From Bacillus_BE sp042263505 (GTDB taxonomy: Bacteria; Bacillota; Bacilli; Bacillales; Cytobacillaceae), in the NCBI RefSeq assembly GCF_042263505.1, contig NZ_JBHKFI010000008.1, positions 62,001 through 126,000 on the forward strand: DNA of 64,000 nt, given 5' to 3'. Below, piece after piece: positions 35,434 to 45,200 of this stretch. The notes under the pieces were generated by a model. It made no database searches. It was not told the DNA's origin and saw nothing but the letters and a program-made list of their open reading frames with translations. Position 1 is the stretch's first letter. Each line of letters begins with the position of its first letter. Made by a program: the position numbers and the translations under genes.

Positions 35434-35709
35434 ATGGGAAGAAGACGTGCAGTTGTAAGTGTGATTGGAAAGGATCAAGTAGGGATCATTGCGAAGGTAA
35501 CGACGGTGTTATCAGAAAATCAGATTAATATTCTTGACATTAGCCAAACGATTCTCCAAGATTTTTTTACGATGATGATGTTGGTCGACGTTTCAGGCTT
35601 TGATAAGCTGGATGTTTTACAAAAGGAATTGGATGATTTAGGGGAAGAATTGAACTTAAAAATCAATATTCAGCTTGAAGAAATCTTCCAAGCAATGCAC
35701 CGGATATAA
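35434..35709 (+). CDS. ACT-domain protein (UPF0237 type)
   Basis: This 91-residue protein is a single extended ACT domain. It contains VSVIGKDQVGIIAKVTTVL near the N-terminus and ILDISQTIL, as in UPF0237 and the N-terminal half of GcvR. ACT domains bind amino acids and regulate partners. GAGGTGATT precedes the ATG. It is the first gene behind the glycine riboswitch and precedes a UPF0210 gene by 70 bp, so an amino-acid-sensing role linked to glycine is likely (inference). Confidence 0.88.
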   Translation: MGRRRAVVSVIGKDQVGIIAKVTTVLSENQINILDISQTILQDFFTMMMLVDVSGFDKLDVLQKELDDLGEELNLKINIQLEEIFQAMHRI

Positions 35710-35779
35710 GAGGAATAATGAAATAATCAGGCTATAAAAAATTGCCTCAGTTGTTGTGAGGAATAATAGGAGGACAATC

Positions 35780-37141
35780 ATGAATATCGCTTTGCAGGAA
35801 ATGATGGAAACCATTCGCATGGTGCAAATGGAAAACCTAGATATCCGTACCGTTACGATGGGAATTAGTTTATATGACTGTGCAGACTCAGATTTTGCAA
35901 AAATGAACGGCAAAGTATATGACAAAATTACCCGATATGCGAGCAGATTGAAGGAAGTTGCGGAAGAGGTTGAAAAAGAGTTTGGAATTCCGATTATCAA
36001 TAAACGGATATCCATTACCCCCATTGCAGAAATACTAGGTAATGCAACGATAGAACAGGCGATTGAATTAGCGAAGACCTTAGATAAAGCGGCAACTGTA
36101 TTGGGTGTTGACTTTATAGGAGGATACTCTGCGCTTGTACATAAAGGAATTGCCAAAGGAGACCAAACCCTTCTTGATGCTCTGCCGGAAGCGTTAAGTG
36201 TAACTGAAAGAGTATGTGCTTCGGTATCTGTTGCGACGACAAGATCAGGAATTAATATGGATGCCGTCCGAAAAGTGGGAGAAATCATTAAAGAAGCTGC
36301 AGAAAAGTCGAAGGATCAAAATGGATTAGCATGTGCAAAGCTCGTTGTTTTTTGTAATCCTGTTGAGGACAATCCTTTTATGGCAGGTGCCTTTCATGGA
36401 GCTGGTGAAGGTGAAGTGGTTCTGAATGTAGGTGTCAGTGGTCCTGGGGTTGTGTTGAATGCATTAAAGAAGCATTCTGATGCTGATTTAGGTGAGGTAT
36501 CAGAGGTGATTAAGAAAACAGTCTTTAAAATTACACGAGCAGGTGAATTAATTGGCCGTGTTGTGGCAGAGCGCCTAGGAGTTCCGTTTGGAATTATGGA
36601 TTTATCGCTTGCGCCAACGAACGCAATGAATGATAGTGTGGCGGAAATTTTAGAAGAAATTGGACTTGAACGAGTAGGGACACACGGAACGATTGCAGCG
36701 CTTGCGCTCATGAATGATGCCGTGAAGAAAGGTGGATCGATGGCGAGCTCTTATGTGGGTGGCCTAAGTGGAGCATTTATCCCAGTCAGCGAAGATAATG
36801 GGATGATACGCGGAATTATCGATCATGCATTAACGCTTTCTAAACTAGAAGCCATGACCTGTGTTTGCTCCGTGGGACTTGATATGATTGCGATTTCTGG
36901 TGATGCATCTCCTGCAACGATTTCAGCGATTATCGCCGATGAAGCAGCCATTGGCATGATTAATAAAAAAACGACAGCTGTACGCGTTATTCCAGTTCCT
37001 GGAACAAGTGAAGGAGACATGATTGAGTTTGGAGGGTTGCTTGGCCGTGCTCCAGTGATTGGTGTGAATCCATACAGCTCTGAAAAATTAATCAGTCGTG
37101 GTGGCAGAATTCCTGCACCGCTTCAATCTTTAATAAATTAA
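35780..37141 (+). CDS. UPF0210 / PFL-family protein
   Basis: This 453-residue protein matches the UPF0210 (DUF711) family in length and motifs: METIRMVQMENLDIRTVTMG at the start, DFIGGYSALVHKG and the glycine-rich GAFHGAGEGEVVLNVGVSGPG (shown in part). The ATG at 35780 follows AGGAGG. The family is paired with the ACT protein in many Firmicutes; structurally it resembles anaerobic glycyl-radical (pyruvate formate-lyase-like) folds, but no activity is established. Riboswitch control points to glycine or one-carbon metabolism. Confidence 0.85.
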   Translation: MNIALQEMMETIRMVQMENLDIRTVTMGISLYDCADSDFAKMNGKVYDKITRYASRLKEVAEEVEKEFGIPIINKRISITPIAEILGNATIEQAIELAKTLDKAATVLGVDFIGGYSALVHKGIAKGDQTLLDALPEALSVTERVCASVSVATTRSGINMDAVRKVGEIIKEAAEKSKDQNGLACAKLVVFCNPVEDNPFMAGAFHGAGEGEVVLNVGVSGPGVVLNALKKHSDADLGEVSEVIKKTVFKITRAGELIGRVVAERLGVPFGIMDLSLAPTNAMNDSVAEILEEIGLERVGTHGTIAALALMNDAVKKGGSMASSYVGGLSGAFIPVSEDNGMIRGIIDHALTLSKLEAMTCVCSVGLDMIAISGDASPATISAIIADEAAIGMINKKTTAVRVIPVPGTSEGDMIEFGGLLGRAPVIGVNPYSSEKLISRGGRIPAPLQSLIN

Positions 37142-37143
37142 TG

Positions 37144-37178
37144 AAAAAGGGTGTGAGAATTTTTTCTCCGCCCTTTTT
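37144..37178. terminator. Bidirectional terminator
   Basis: AAAAAGGG...GAGAA pairs with TTCTC...CCCTTTTT around a T-rich loop between convergent genes. Confidence 0.75.
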
Positions 37179-37183
37179 CACAT

Positions 37184-37624
37184 TCATTTGTTTTTAAGAT
37201 AATAAAATAAAAACCATACGGCATGGTTTTGTTCGTCGGTGGCTGCCCTTCGAAAAATTTCTTGAATATACGGGTCATGAACTTGATCGGATATATCTAA
37301 ATAGAAATCAACCGTCTCTTGTTCATCCTTGAAGGCAAATTTTAATCCTTTTCGCAAAGTGTCTGGACATTCCTCACTAATTTTTGGGTTAGGCTCTCTT
37401 CCCGTTAATTGTGTATATACCTGTGAAAATTGTTGGAAGTGCTTTATTTCATCCTTTCTAATTTCGAGAATTTGTTTTCTTTCCTTCTCAGAATGAGTCA
37501 TCTTTGACAGTTTTTCATAACAATGAATCGCACTAAATTCTCCGTTAATCGCCTTTTTAATATTTGAAACTAGTTGAGTGGGTTCTCTATTGGCTTGAGT
37601 AAAAGGAACATGATTTTGGTTCAT
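37184..37624 (-). CDS. Ferritin-like / rubrerythrin-family protein
   Basis: This 146-residue four-helix protein carries Glu-x6-Tyr and E-x2-H ligand patterns of ferritin-like di-iron proteins: AINGEFSAIHCYEKL, RKDEIKHFQQFSQVY, FKDEQETVDFY and ATDEQNHAVWFLFY. There is no rubredoxin domain. Related Bacillus proteins (YhjR-like) are rubrerythrin family members with a probable oxidative-stress or sporulation role; the function is not proven. A GGAGGTG site lies upstream of the ATG. Confidence 0.8.
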   Translation of the reverse strand: MNQNHVPFTQANREPTQLVSNIKKAINGEFSAIHCYEKLSKMTHSEKERKQILEIRKDEIKHFQQFSQVYTQLTGREPNPKISEECPDTLRKGLKFAFKDEQETVDFYLDISDQVHDPYIQEIFRRAATDEQNHAVWFLFYYLKNK

Positions 37625-37774
37625 CGCTCATTTTCACCTCCTATAAGCACTTTAAGGTATTCTACGAAAAGAAGGGAAATGGAGTGCAAGTAAAAAAATG
37701 GATTATTTTTACAGAAAAAGTTTGACAATTTTGTGAACAAACATAAAATAGAATATATAGGAGGGTGATGAAGC

Positions 37775-38005
37775 ATGAAGAATGATATGGTGAAAAACCT
37801 GGCAATTGTGAGATTACTTTCAGGAATTGGATTAACAATTGGGTTCATTTCTTTTTTTATCAGTCTTTTTGTAAACGGTTTCAACGGAGAGAATTTATTT
37901 TTATTAGTTAGTTTAAGTATTATGGCTGCATCCATGATGATTTTCGGTTTTTTTCATTTCTTATTTCTGATGGAAACTGCGAATCTGTCAAGAAGGATGG
38001 AATGA
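37775..38005 (+). CDS. Small two-to-three-helix membrane protein
   Basis: This 76-residue protein has two hydrophobic helices (about 16-34 and 42-68) and a charged C-terminus (NLSRRME). AGGAGGGTGATG lies upstream of the ATG, which supports translation. No family is recognised. It stands alone between a divergent ferritin-like gene and a terminator. Confidence 0.65.
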   Translation: MKNDMVKNLAIVRLLSGIGLTIGFISFFISLFVNGFNGENLFLLVSLSIMAASMMIFGFFHFLFLMETANLSRRME

Positions 38006-38025
38006 GTTCTGATTATGATATAAAT

Positions 38026-38065
38026 AAAAAGGCACAAGCTTTCAAAGCTCATGCCTTTTTATTTT
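38026..38065. terminator. Bidirectional terminator
   Basis: AAAAAGGCA...AGCTTT pairs with AAAGCT...TGCCTTTTT. It serves the small membrane-protein gene and, on the minus strand, the tRNA gene. Confidence 0.85.
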
Positions 38066-38068
38066 GGA

Positions 38069-38141
38069 TGGGATATGTAGGGATCGAACCTACGACCTGC
38101 TGATTAAGAGTCAGCTGCTCTACCAACTAAGCTAATATCCC
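38069..38141 (-). tRNA. tRNA-Lys (anticodon CTT)
   Basis: The minus strand folds into a full cloverleaf: acceptor GGGATAT/ATATCCC, D-stem GCTT/GAGC, anticodon stem GCTGA/TCAGC with loop CTCTTAA (anticodon CTT, reading AAG), and T-stem GTAGG/CCTAC with TTCGATC. The 3' CCA is not encoded. A good promoter lies upstream and a terminator downstream, so it is a single-gene unit. Confidence 0.95.
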
Positions 38142-38154
38142 GTGAACATTTTCT

Positions 38155-38182
38155 ATATTAACATACTGAAATAGCTTGTCAA
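38155..38182 (-). promoter_or_regulatory. Promoter of tRNA-Lys
   Basis: On the minus strand TTGACA (38182-38177), 16-bp spacer, TAATAT (38160-38155), about 14 bp before the tRNA. Confidence 0.7.
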
Positions 38183-38255
38183 GATTTTATGGAAAAAATT
38201 ATTTTTTGTATAAAAAAAGGAAGAAGAGTCAATTGACCCATTCCTCCTAATTTCA

Positions 38256-39050
38256 TCAGTCCCCATCAAACATATTAAAGATGCCTTTTAGTACACTGCC
38301 TTCATCTGTAGATCCACCTCGGTGTGGTGCTGCGGCAAAGACGCGGCTGGCAAGGCGACTAAAAGGAAGTGATTGAATCCAAACTGTCCCAGGTCCACGT
38401 AGGGTAGCAAAGAATAGACCTTCACCACCGAATAAGGCGGTTTTAATTCCACGTACCATTTCAATATTATAATCAACACCGCTTGTCATAGCCACTAAAC
38501 AACCGGTATCGACTCTTAACGTTTCGCCTGGAGCAAGTTCCTTCTTATGTAATGTTCCTCCAGCATGAACAAAAGCCATTCCATCTCCTTCAAGCCTTTG
38601 CATAATAAATCCTTCACCGCCAAAGAATCCGGCACCAATTTTGCGCTGGAATTCGATGCCAACGGAAACTCCTTTAGCTGCAGCTAAAAAGGCATCCTTT
38701 TGACAAATAATTCTTCCACCTAATTCACTTAAATCTAATGGGATGATACTCCCTGGATAAGGAGCGGCAAAGGAAACGTGACTTTTTCCATGACCCTGAT
38801 TCGTAAATGCTGTCATGAATAAGCTTTCCCCAGTAAGAACGCGCTTTCCGGCACTAAAAAGCTTTCCCATTAAGCCGCTGCCAGAGCCATTGCTGCTGCC
38901 GTCACCAAAGATGGTTTCCATTTGGATATTATCCTCCATCATCATTAATCCGCCAGCTTCAGCGATAACGGTTTCTTGAGGATCCAATTCCACTTCGACA
39001 AATTGCATATCATCACCGTATATCTTGTAATCAATCTCGTGGTTATTCAT
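38256..39050 (-). CDS. TIGR00266/AIM24-family protein
   Basis: This 264-residue protein has the AIM24-type beta fold: VEVELDPQETVIAEAGGLMMM near residue 20 (shown in part), a Gly/Ser-rich loop GDGSSNGSGSGLMGKL, GEGFIMQRLEGDG and LFGGEGLFFATLRGPGTVW. No signal peptide or membrane helix is seen. Bacterial homologues are of unknown function; the mitochondrial homologue affects membrane organisation. TAAGGAGG-like sequence precedes the ATG. It is a single gene. Confidence 0.85.
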   Translation of the reverse strand: MNNHEIDYKIYGDDMQFVEVELDPQETVIAEAGGLMMMEDNIQMETIFGDGSSNGSGSGLMGKLFSAGKRVLTGESLFMTAFTNQGHGKSHVSFAAPYPGSIIPLDLSELGGRIICQKDAFLAAAKGVSVGIEFQRKIGAGFFGGEGFIMQRLEGDGMAFVHAGGTLHKKELAPGETLRVDTGCLVAMTSGVDYNIEMVRGIKTALFGGEGLFFATLRGPGTVWIQSLPFSRLASRVFAAAPHRGGSTDEGSVLKGIFNMFDGD

Positions 39051-39245
39051 GTTTTATCCTCCATTATTCGGATTGTTTCTTTCATATTCATTTTAAAAGA
39101 AAATGATGATTATAGCTATGAGAAGTTGCTTGAAAATCATCAAACGATTATCATCGAAGAGGTGAAAATTGAAATTTTTCCAGTTTAAAGATAGGATGAG
39201 TAATTTTGCAAACAATGGAGGAAAATAAGAGTAAATTAATTTCCT

Positions 39246-39274
39246 TTGACGGATATGAGATTTAATGGTAGTAT
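39246..39274 (+). promoter_or_regulatory. Sigma-A promoter of tcyABC
   Basis: TTGACG (39246-39251), 17-bp spacer, TAGTAT (39269-39274), about 40 bp upstream of tcyA. I see no clear CymR site. Confidence 0.65.
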
Positions 39275-39315
39275 AACAAATACCGACAAAAACTATCAGG
39301 ATTAGGGGGATTTAC

Positions 39316-40140
39316 ATGAAAAAGCTATCACTATTTTTCGTATTGCTCTTAAGTTTTACACTTGTATTAGCTGCATGTGGTACGAATGATGATAAAGATA
39401 CAGCAGACAAAGCTGAGAAGAAGACGGAAAGCAATGGAGATTTACTTGCAAAGATTAAAGATGAAGGCAAGATTTTAATTGGTACTGAGGGTACATATCC
39501 GCCATTCACTTATCATGATGATAATGGTAAGCTTACTGGATTTGATGTTGATATTGCAAACGAAGTAGCAAAACGTCTTGGAGTAAAGCCAGAATACAAA
39601 GAAACTCAATGGGATGCCATGTTTGCTGGATTAGATGCAAAGCGTTTTGACATGATTGTTAATGAAGTTGGAATTCGTCCAGACCGTCAAGAAAAATATG
39701 ATTTCTCAACTCCATATATTACATCTAAAGCAGTTCTTATTACGAATAAAAGTAATAAGGACATCAAGAGCTTTGATGACTTAAAAGGAAAAAAATCAGC
39801 TCAATCACTTACAAGCAATTATGGAGATATGGCGAAATCCTTTGGGGCAGAGCTAGTTGGAGTTGAAGGGTTTAACCAAGCAGTTGAATTGCTTTCTTCT
39901 AACCGTGTAGAAGCAACGATTAATGACAATTTAACTTATTTAGATTACAAGAAGAAAAAACCAGATGCTCCAATTAAAGAAGTAGCGATTCACAAAGATG
40001 CTTCTCAAAGTGGAATCATGTTCAGAAAGGGTAGCGATACTCTTGTAGCTGCAGTTAATGATGCTTTAGCGGACATGATTGATGATGGTACGTATTTAAA
40101 AATATCTAAGAAATGGTTTGGTGAAGATGTACTTAAGTAG
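39316..40140 (+). CDS. tcyA: Cystine ABC transporter substrate-binding lipoprotein
   Basis: This 274-residue lipoprotein has a signal peptide with lipobox LAAC (Cys about 21). The mature part is a family 3 amino-acid binding protein: GTEGTYPPFTYHD, FDVDIANEVAKRLG, WDAMFAGLDAKRFD, SAQSLTSNYGD and KISKKWFGEDV at the end. The last three segments are close to B. subtilis TcyA. Permease and ATPase follow in the same operon. It should bind L-cystine outside the membrane. Confidence 0.85.
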   Translation: MKKLSLFFVLLLSFTLVLAACGTNDDKDTADKAEKKTESNGDLLAKIKDEGKILIGTEGTYPPFTYHDDNGKLTGFDVDIANEVAKRLGVKPEYKETQWDAMFAGLDAKRFDMIVNEVGIRPDRQEKYDFSTPYITSKAVLITNKSNKDIKSFDDLKGKKSAQSLTSNYGDMAKSFGAELVGVEGFNQAVELLSSNRVEATINDNLTYLDYKKKKPDAPIKEVAIHKDASQSGIMFRKGSDTLVAAVNDALADMIDDGTYLKISKKWFGEDVLK

Positions 40141-40828
40141 TATATTTGCAGACCCTGAGAGATTAGACCGATTAGTGACAATAGCACAAAGTTCCCTTCT
40201 CCCTTTGGTGAAGGGAGCTCTTTTGTATACTATTCCACTCACACTTATTTCTTTTGTTTTGGGATTAGTACTTGCCGTATTAACTGCTTTAGCAAGAATT
40301 TCTGGAATTAAAATATTGGAAATTATTGCGCGTGTGTATGTGTCCGTCATTCGCGGTACTCCATTATTAGTGCAATTATTTATTTTATTCTATGGGTTAC
40401 CAACAATTGGAGTCGTAATTGATCCTTTTCCAGCTGCTATTCTCGGCTTTTCATTGAGCGTAGGGGCATATTCCTCTGAAATTATTCGCGCTGCGATTCT
40501 TTCCATTCCAAAGGGGCAATGGGAAGCTGGATATTCGATTGGAATGAGCTATGCACAAACGATGAGAAGAATTATTTTGCCACAGGCAGCTCGAGTTTCA
40601 GTTCCACCGCTATCCAATTCTTTTATTAGCTTAGTCAAGGATACTTCGCTAGCTTCCTTGATATTGTTAACGGAAATGTTCAGAAAAGCACAGGAGATTG
40701 CTTCAACTAACTATGAATTTCTTTTACTCTATAGTGAAGCTGCACTTTTATATTGGATTATCTGTTTCTTCCTATCTATTGCTCAAGGAAAACTAGAATC
40801 TCGATTTGATCGTTATGTTTCAAGATAA
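40118..40828 (+). CDS. tcyB: Cystine ABC transporter permease
   Basis: This 236-residue permease of the HisM/GlnP type has about five helices. The coupling-loop motif SIPKGQWEAGYSIGMSYAQT and LPQAARVSVPPLSNSF is clear. It overlaps the binding-protein gene by 23 bases, starting inside it after GAAATGGTTTGGTGAAG. The N-terminus MVKMYLSSIFADPERL resembles TcyB. It forms the channel with the ATPase downstream. Confidence 0.85.
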   Translation: MVKMYLSSIFADPERLDRLVTIAQSSLLPLVKGALLYTIPLTLISFVLGLVLAVLTALARISGIKILEIIARVYVSVIRGTPLLVQLFILFYGLPTIGVVIDPFPAAILGFSLSVGAYSSEIIRAAILSIPKGQWEAGYSIGMSYAQTMRRIILPQAARVSVPPLSNSFISLVKDTSLASLILLTEMFRKAQEIASTNYEFLLLYSEAALLYWIICFFLSIAQGKLESRFDRYVSR

Positions 40829-40844
40829 GTGGGGAGGGAATAAC

Positions 40845-41579
40845 ATGATTTCAATTAAAGGACTTCATAAGAAATTTGATCAATTAGAGGTATTAAAAGG
40901 GATTGATCTTAATGTTGAAAAAGGGAAGGTCATTGTTATTATTGGGCCATCTGGTTCTGGAAAAACAACCATGTTGCGCTGTTTGAATTTATTGGAGGAG
41001 CCAACTTCAGGCATCATTTCAATCGAGGACCAAGTGCTTGATTTTTCAAAGAAAATTGATAAAAAGCAAATCCCTGTTTTTCGGCGCTTAACAGGAATGG
41101 TATTTCAAGGATATAATCTTTTTCCCCACAAAACAGCTTTGGAAAACGTCATGGAGGGTCCTATGACGGTTAAAAAAGAAGCAAGGGATGCAGCACGAAA
41201 GAGAGCAGAACTATTGTTGAAGAAGGTTGGCTTAGGAGATAAGCTTGATTTCTATCCATTTCAGCTTTCAGGAGGTCAACAACAGCGTGTTGGAATTGCA
41301 AGGGCCTTAGCCATGGAGCCAAAGGTAATGCTTTTTGATGAACCAACCTCAGCTCTTGACCCTGAGCTAGTCGGGGAAGTTTTGAAGGTCATGAAGGATT
41401 TAGCCGATGAGGGAAAAACGATGATTGTCGTTTCTCATGAAATGCGCTTTGCTCAAGAGGTTGCCGATGAAGTAATCTTTATGGATGGCGGGGTTATCAT
41501 CGAAAGGGGTAATCCGGAGCAAATATTTACCAACCCGAAAGAAGAACGAACAAAACAGTTCTTAAATTTAATCCAATAA
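40845..41579 (+). CDS. tcyC: Cystine ABC transporter ATP-binding protein
   Basis: This 244-residue ATPase of the polar amino-acid group has Walker A GPSGSGKTT, Q-loop VFQGYNLFPHKT, signature SGGQQQRV, Walker B VMLFDEPTSALDPE and VSHEM. GGGGAGGG is seven bases before the ATG; an upstream in-frame ATG lies in the permease gene. Length fits TcyC (247). It ends the three-gene operon before a terminator. Confidence 0.87.
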   Translation: MISIKGLHKKFDQLEVLKGIDLNVEKGKVIVIIGPSGSGKTTMLRCLNLLEEPTSGIISIEDQVLDFSKKIDKKQIPVFRRLTGMVFQGYNLFPHKTALENVMEGPMTVKKEARDAARKRAELLLKKVGLGDKLDFYPFQLSGGQQQRVGIARALAMEPKVMLFDEPTSALDPELVGEVLKVMKDLADEGKTMIVVSHEMRFAQEVADEVIFMDGGVIIERGNPEQIFTNPKEERTKQFLNLIQ

Positions 41580-41583
41580 TTTT

Positions 41584-41620
41584 AAAAATACTCGTTTTCC
41601 AAAGTGGAGCGAGTATTTTT
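41584..41620 (+). terminator. Terminator after tcyC
   Basis: AAATACTCG pairs with CGAGTATTT, followed by TTTT. Confidence 0.8.
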
Positions 41621-41682
41621 TATTGTATAGCTCAAAATAGTGATGAATATTATTTAAAGGGAAAAACAACGATCTATATTAG

Positions 41683-41741
41683 TTGACAAAACAAGCTATT
41701 CATCATTATAGTTAAAAACGTTAATAGTTAAATGATTTAAC
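41683..41741 (+). promoter_or_regulatory. Promoter and palindrome upstream of marR-type gene
   Basis: TTGACA (41683-41688), 17-bp spacer, TTATAG (41706-41711). Just downstream is a perfect palindrome GTTAAAT-G-ATTTAAC (41727-41741), a likely MarR operator for autorepression. Confidence 0.7.
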
Positions 41742-41763
41742 AAATATGAAGGTTGTGAAGTCT

Positions 41764-42228
41764 ATGGAGGAAGAACGTATAAAAGAGCTTATCAACCGTT
41801 ATACGCAAGTCTCGTTTATCGTCGCGAAAAGAGCAGGGGCGTTGATAAAAGGGCAAATGGCGAATGATTTGACTGATGATCAGTTTTACATACTGCGGCA
41901 TATCCATCGATCTTCGAAAATAACATCAACAGAGCTTGCAGAGATTTTTGAAGTGAAGAAAAGTGCCATAACTGCGATTATTAATCGCCTTGTAGATAAA
42001 GGATTAGTTGAGAGAAAGCGGGATCCCGCTGATCGTCGTATCGTTTACTTATCTTTATCAAAAACGGGGAGTGAGCTTTTTGCGAAAACAGAAAAGAAAA
42101 TTAACCGCTTAGTCGCTATGTTTTTAAAGAACTTGGAGGCAGATGAAATCGAAGCATTTTTGCATACGTATGAAAAGCTTTCGGATATTTTATTGGACAT
42201 TAAGGAAGATAACCTGGAGGAAAAATGA
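41764..42228 (+). CDS. MarR-family regulator
   Basis: This 154-residue winged-helix repressor contains LTDDQFYILRHIHR, the recognition helix region TSTELAEIFEVKKSAITAII and the wing RKRDPADRRIVYLSLSKTG. An ATG at 41746 lacks a site; the ATG at 41764 has AAGGTTGTG upstream. It overlaps the MMPL exporter gene, as in ydgG-ydgH of B. subtilis, and very likely controls it in response to a lipophilic compound (inference). Confidence 0.85.
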   Translation: MEEERIKELINRYTQVSFIVAKRAGALIKGQMANDLTDDQFYILRHIHRSSKITSTELAEIFEVKKSAITAIINRLVDKGLVERKRDPADRRIVYLSLSKTGSELFAKTEKKINRLVAMFLKNLEADEIEAFLHTYEKLSDILLDIKEDNLEEK

Positions 42229-45200
42229 TGAGAGCGATAATTAAAGGAAAATGGTTTATTTTGCTAGCTTGGATGGCTGTTGTGGCAATTCTTATGTTCA
42301 CAGCCCCGAATATGGCGAATCTTGTTCGTGAAAAAGGAGATCTTAATGTACCTGATAATTATTCCTCTGCTCAGGCACAAAACATTTTAGATAAAATGAA
42401 GAATGCAGATGAATCTCAGGTTGCTTTGATTTTTCATAGTGACAAAAAGCTAACTGGGGACAGACTGGATGAAGTTAAAAAAGCGATAGATAAGCTTGAA
42501 GCAAATAAAGATCAATTAGGAATTACAGAAATAACGTCTTCTTTAAAAGAAAAGGATTTAGAATCACAGCTGGTTTCAAAGGACCAAAGGGCTATTTTAA
42601 CAGCACTAACAGTAGAACTGGGAGACAAAAGTGCGAAAAAGGAAACCAACCTACTCTATAAAACTTTAAAAGATATTAAAGTGGATCACTATTTTACTAG
42701 CAGTTGGATGATTGGCGAAGATTTAAACGATAATGCACAGGCAGGACTGAAGAAAACTGAAGGAATTACCGTTGTCTTTATTTTAGCCGTGCTGCTTTTA
42801 GTCTTCCGTTCCGTTATCGCTCCTTTTGTGCCATTAATTACGGTTGGTTTTACGTATTTGGCATCACAATCAGTAGTTTCCTTTTTAGTAGACAAGGTTA
42901 ATTTTCCAATCTCTTCATATACTCAGATATTCCTTGTCGCCGTGCTATTTGGCCTTGGAACGGATTACTGTATTTTATTATTAAGCCGTTTTAAAGAGGA
43001 ATTTTCAAGACATGAAACGTTAACAGATGCAATTGTTGAAACATACCGTACTGCGGGAAAAACGGTCCTCTTTAGTGCGGTTGCGGTTATGATTGGGTTT
43101 TCTGCGATTGGGTTATCAACGTTTAAATTATATCAATCTGCTGCAGCAGTCGCTATTGGCGTAGCTATTCTTCTTGTGGCTCTTGCGACAATTGTCCCAT
43201 TCTTTATGTCGGTATTAGGTAGGAAAATGTTTTGGCCATCTAAGGGACAGCTTGAGCATAAGGAAAGTAAACTATGGGGTACGATAGGACGTTTTGCACT
43301 TGCCCGTCCCATCATTACATTACTGATTGTTGCCTGCGTCACGGTCCCTTTTCTAGTAACCTATGATGGGACATTATCTTATAACTCTTTAGAAGAAGCA
43401 GGAGATAACTCTCCCGCAGTAAATGCCTTCAATTTAATTGCGGATAGCTTTGGACCAGGTCAGTCCATGGCGGCACAGGTTGTCATAAAAAATGATGATG
43501 CGATGAATAATTCAGAGTATATTAGCCTAGCTGAAAAAATTACGCAAGAATTGAATAAATTAGATGAGGTTGATAAGGTACGTTCTGTCAGTCGTCCACT
43601 CGGAGACCAAATTGATGATTTATTCGTTTCTAATCAGGCTAAAACTTTAGGGGATGGCTTGGGTAAGGGGAATGATGGAATTCAAAAAATCAGTAATGGG
43701 CTTCATCAAGCTGGAACTGAAATGACTAAATCCGTTCCGAAGCTGAATCAAGCAACGGACGGCATTAATGGCTTGATTAGCGGAACAAATCAATTGCAAT
43801 CCGGTATGGGTGGGCTGCAAATGGGTTTAAGTCAAATTGAAGATGGGATTCGCAAAGGCTCTATGGGCTCAGATGAAGCGAAAAAAGGGTTAGAGGAGAT
43901 TCGAGCGAATGCCGTAAAATTACAAGCTGGAAGTGAACAACTTTTAGCTGGTTATGAAGAGGCAGCAGGCGGACTTTCTGTCATTGAAAATAAATATGAA
44001 GAGGTGGCAAACGGCTTAGCAAGTTTGTCAAAAGGCTTAAGTGGAGCCATGCAAGCTTTCCCTAGCCTTGAAAGTGATGCCAGGTACGAGGGGTTAAGTT
44101 CAGATCAAAGATATCAAGCTATTAAAGGTGCTATGCAGCAGGCACAAGCCACCACTTCCCAGTTATCTGCAGGCATGTCGCAATTAAATCAATCTCTTGC
44201 TGGAGCAACTGCTGGGGTAAAAAAAGCTAATCAGTCATTTGCGAAAATTACAAGCGGACAGAAGGCATTAAATAATGGAATGACCCAATTGATTGCAGGA
44301 CTTGATCAGCTAGAAAAAGGATTAACAGCAGCTGCCAATGGTCAAAATCAAGTTATTGGGAAGCTTCCGCAGGTATCTAACGGCTTGTCCAGTATCAACG
44401 ACGGTCAACAACAGTTATTGGATGGTTTCGCTAACATAGGAGATCAAATGACTGATTTGACCGATGGACTAAACCAAAGTGCAAATGGTTTAGATGAGGT
44501 CCATAAAGGGATAGGAAGTGCACAGGATTACTTATCAAAGCTTTCTACTGCTGATGGAAACACAGTAGGAATGTATATTCCAGATGAATTGCTGACAAGT
44601 AAAGATTTTGCTAAAGTACTAGATACGTATATGTCAGCTGATCATAAAGTCATGACAATGGATATCATCTTTAAAGAAAATCCTTATTCTAATGAGGCCA
44701 TTAATAACATTCCAACAATAAAATCTACAATTGATCGCGTAACAAAGGGTACGAAGCTTGAAAATGCAACCATCGCGGTAGGAGGAATTACAAGCACTAA
44801 TGCGGATCTACGAACAATATCAAATAATGACTATTCCCGTACGGTCATGCTCATGTTAGTAGGAATTGGGATAATCCTTTTCTTCTTGCTTCGTTCATTC
44901 GTGATGCCACTATATTTATTGGTATCGTTGGTTTTAACTTATTATACGTCTATGGCGATAAGCGAATTAATTTTTGTTAATATTCTCGGCTATGAAGGGA
45001 TAGGTTGGGCAGTTCCATTTTTCGGCTTTGTCATTCTGATTGCACTTGGAATCGATTATAGTATCTTCTTAATGGATCGCTTTAATGAATATAAAGAGAT
45101 GCCGGTTCGTGATGCCATCTTGCATTCGATGAGAAAAATGGGTACCGTCATTATTTCGGCAGCCGTAATTTTAGGGGGAACATTTGCAGCGATGATGCCA

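Noticed and set aside
37621..37935. 104-codon minus-strand frame
   Set aside because: It is antisense to the small membrane-protein gene at 37775 and has no ribosome binding site or family match.
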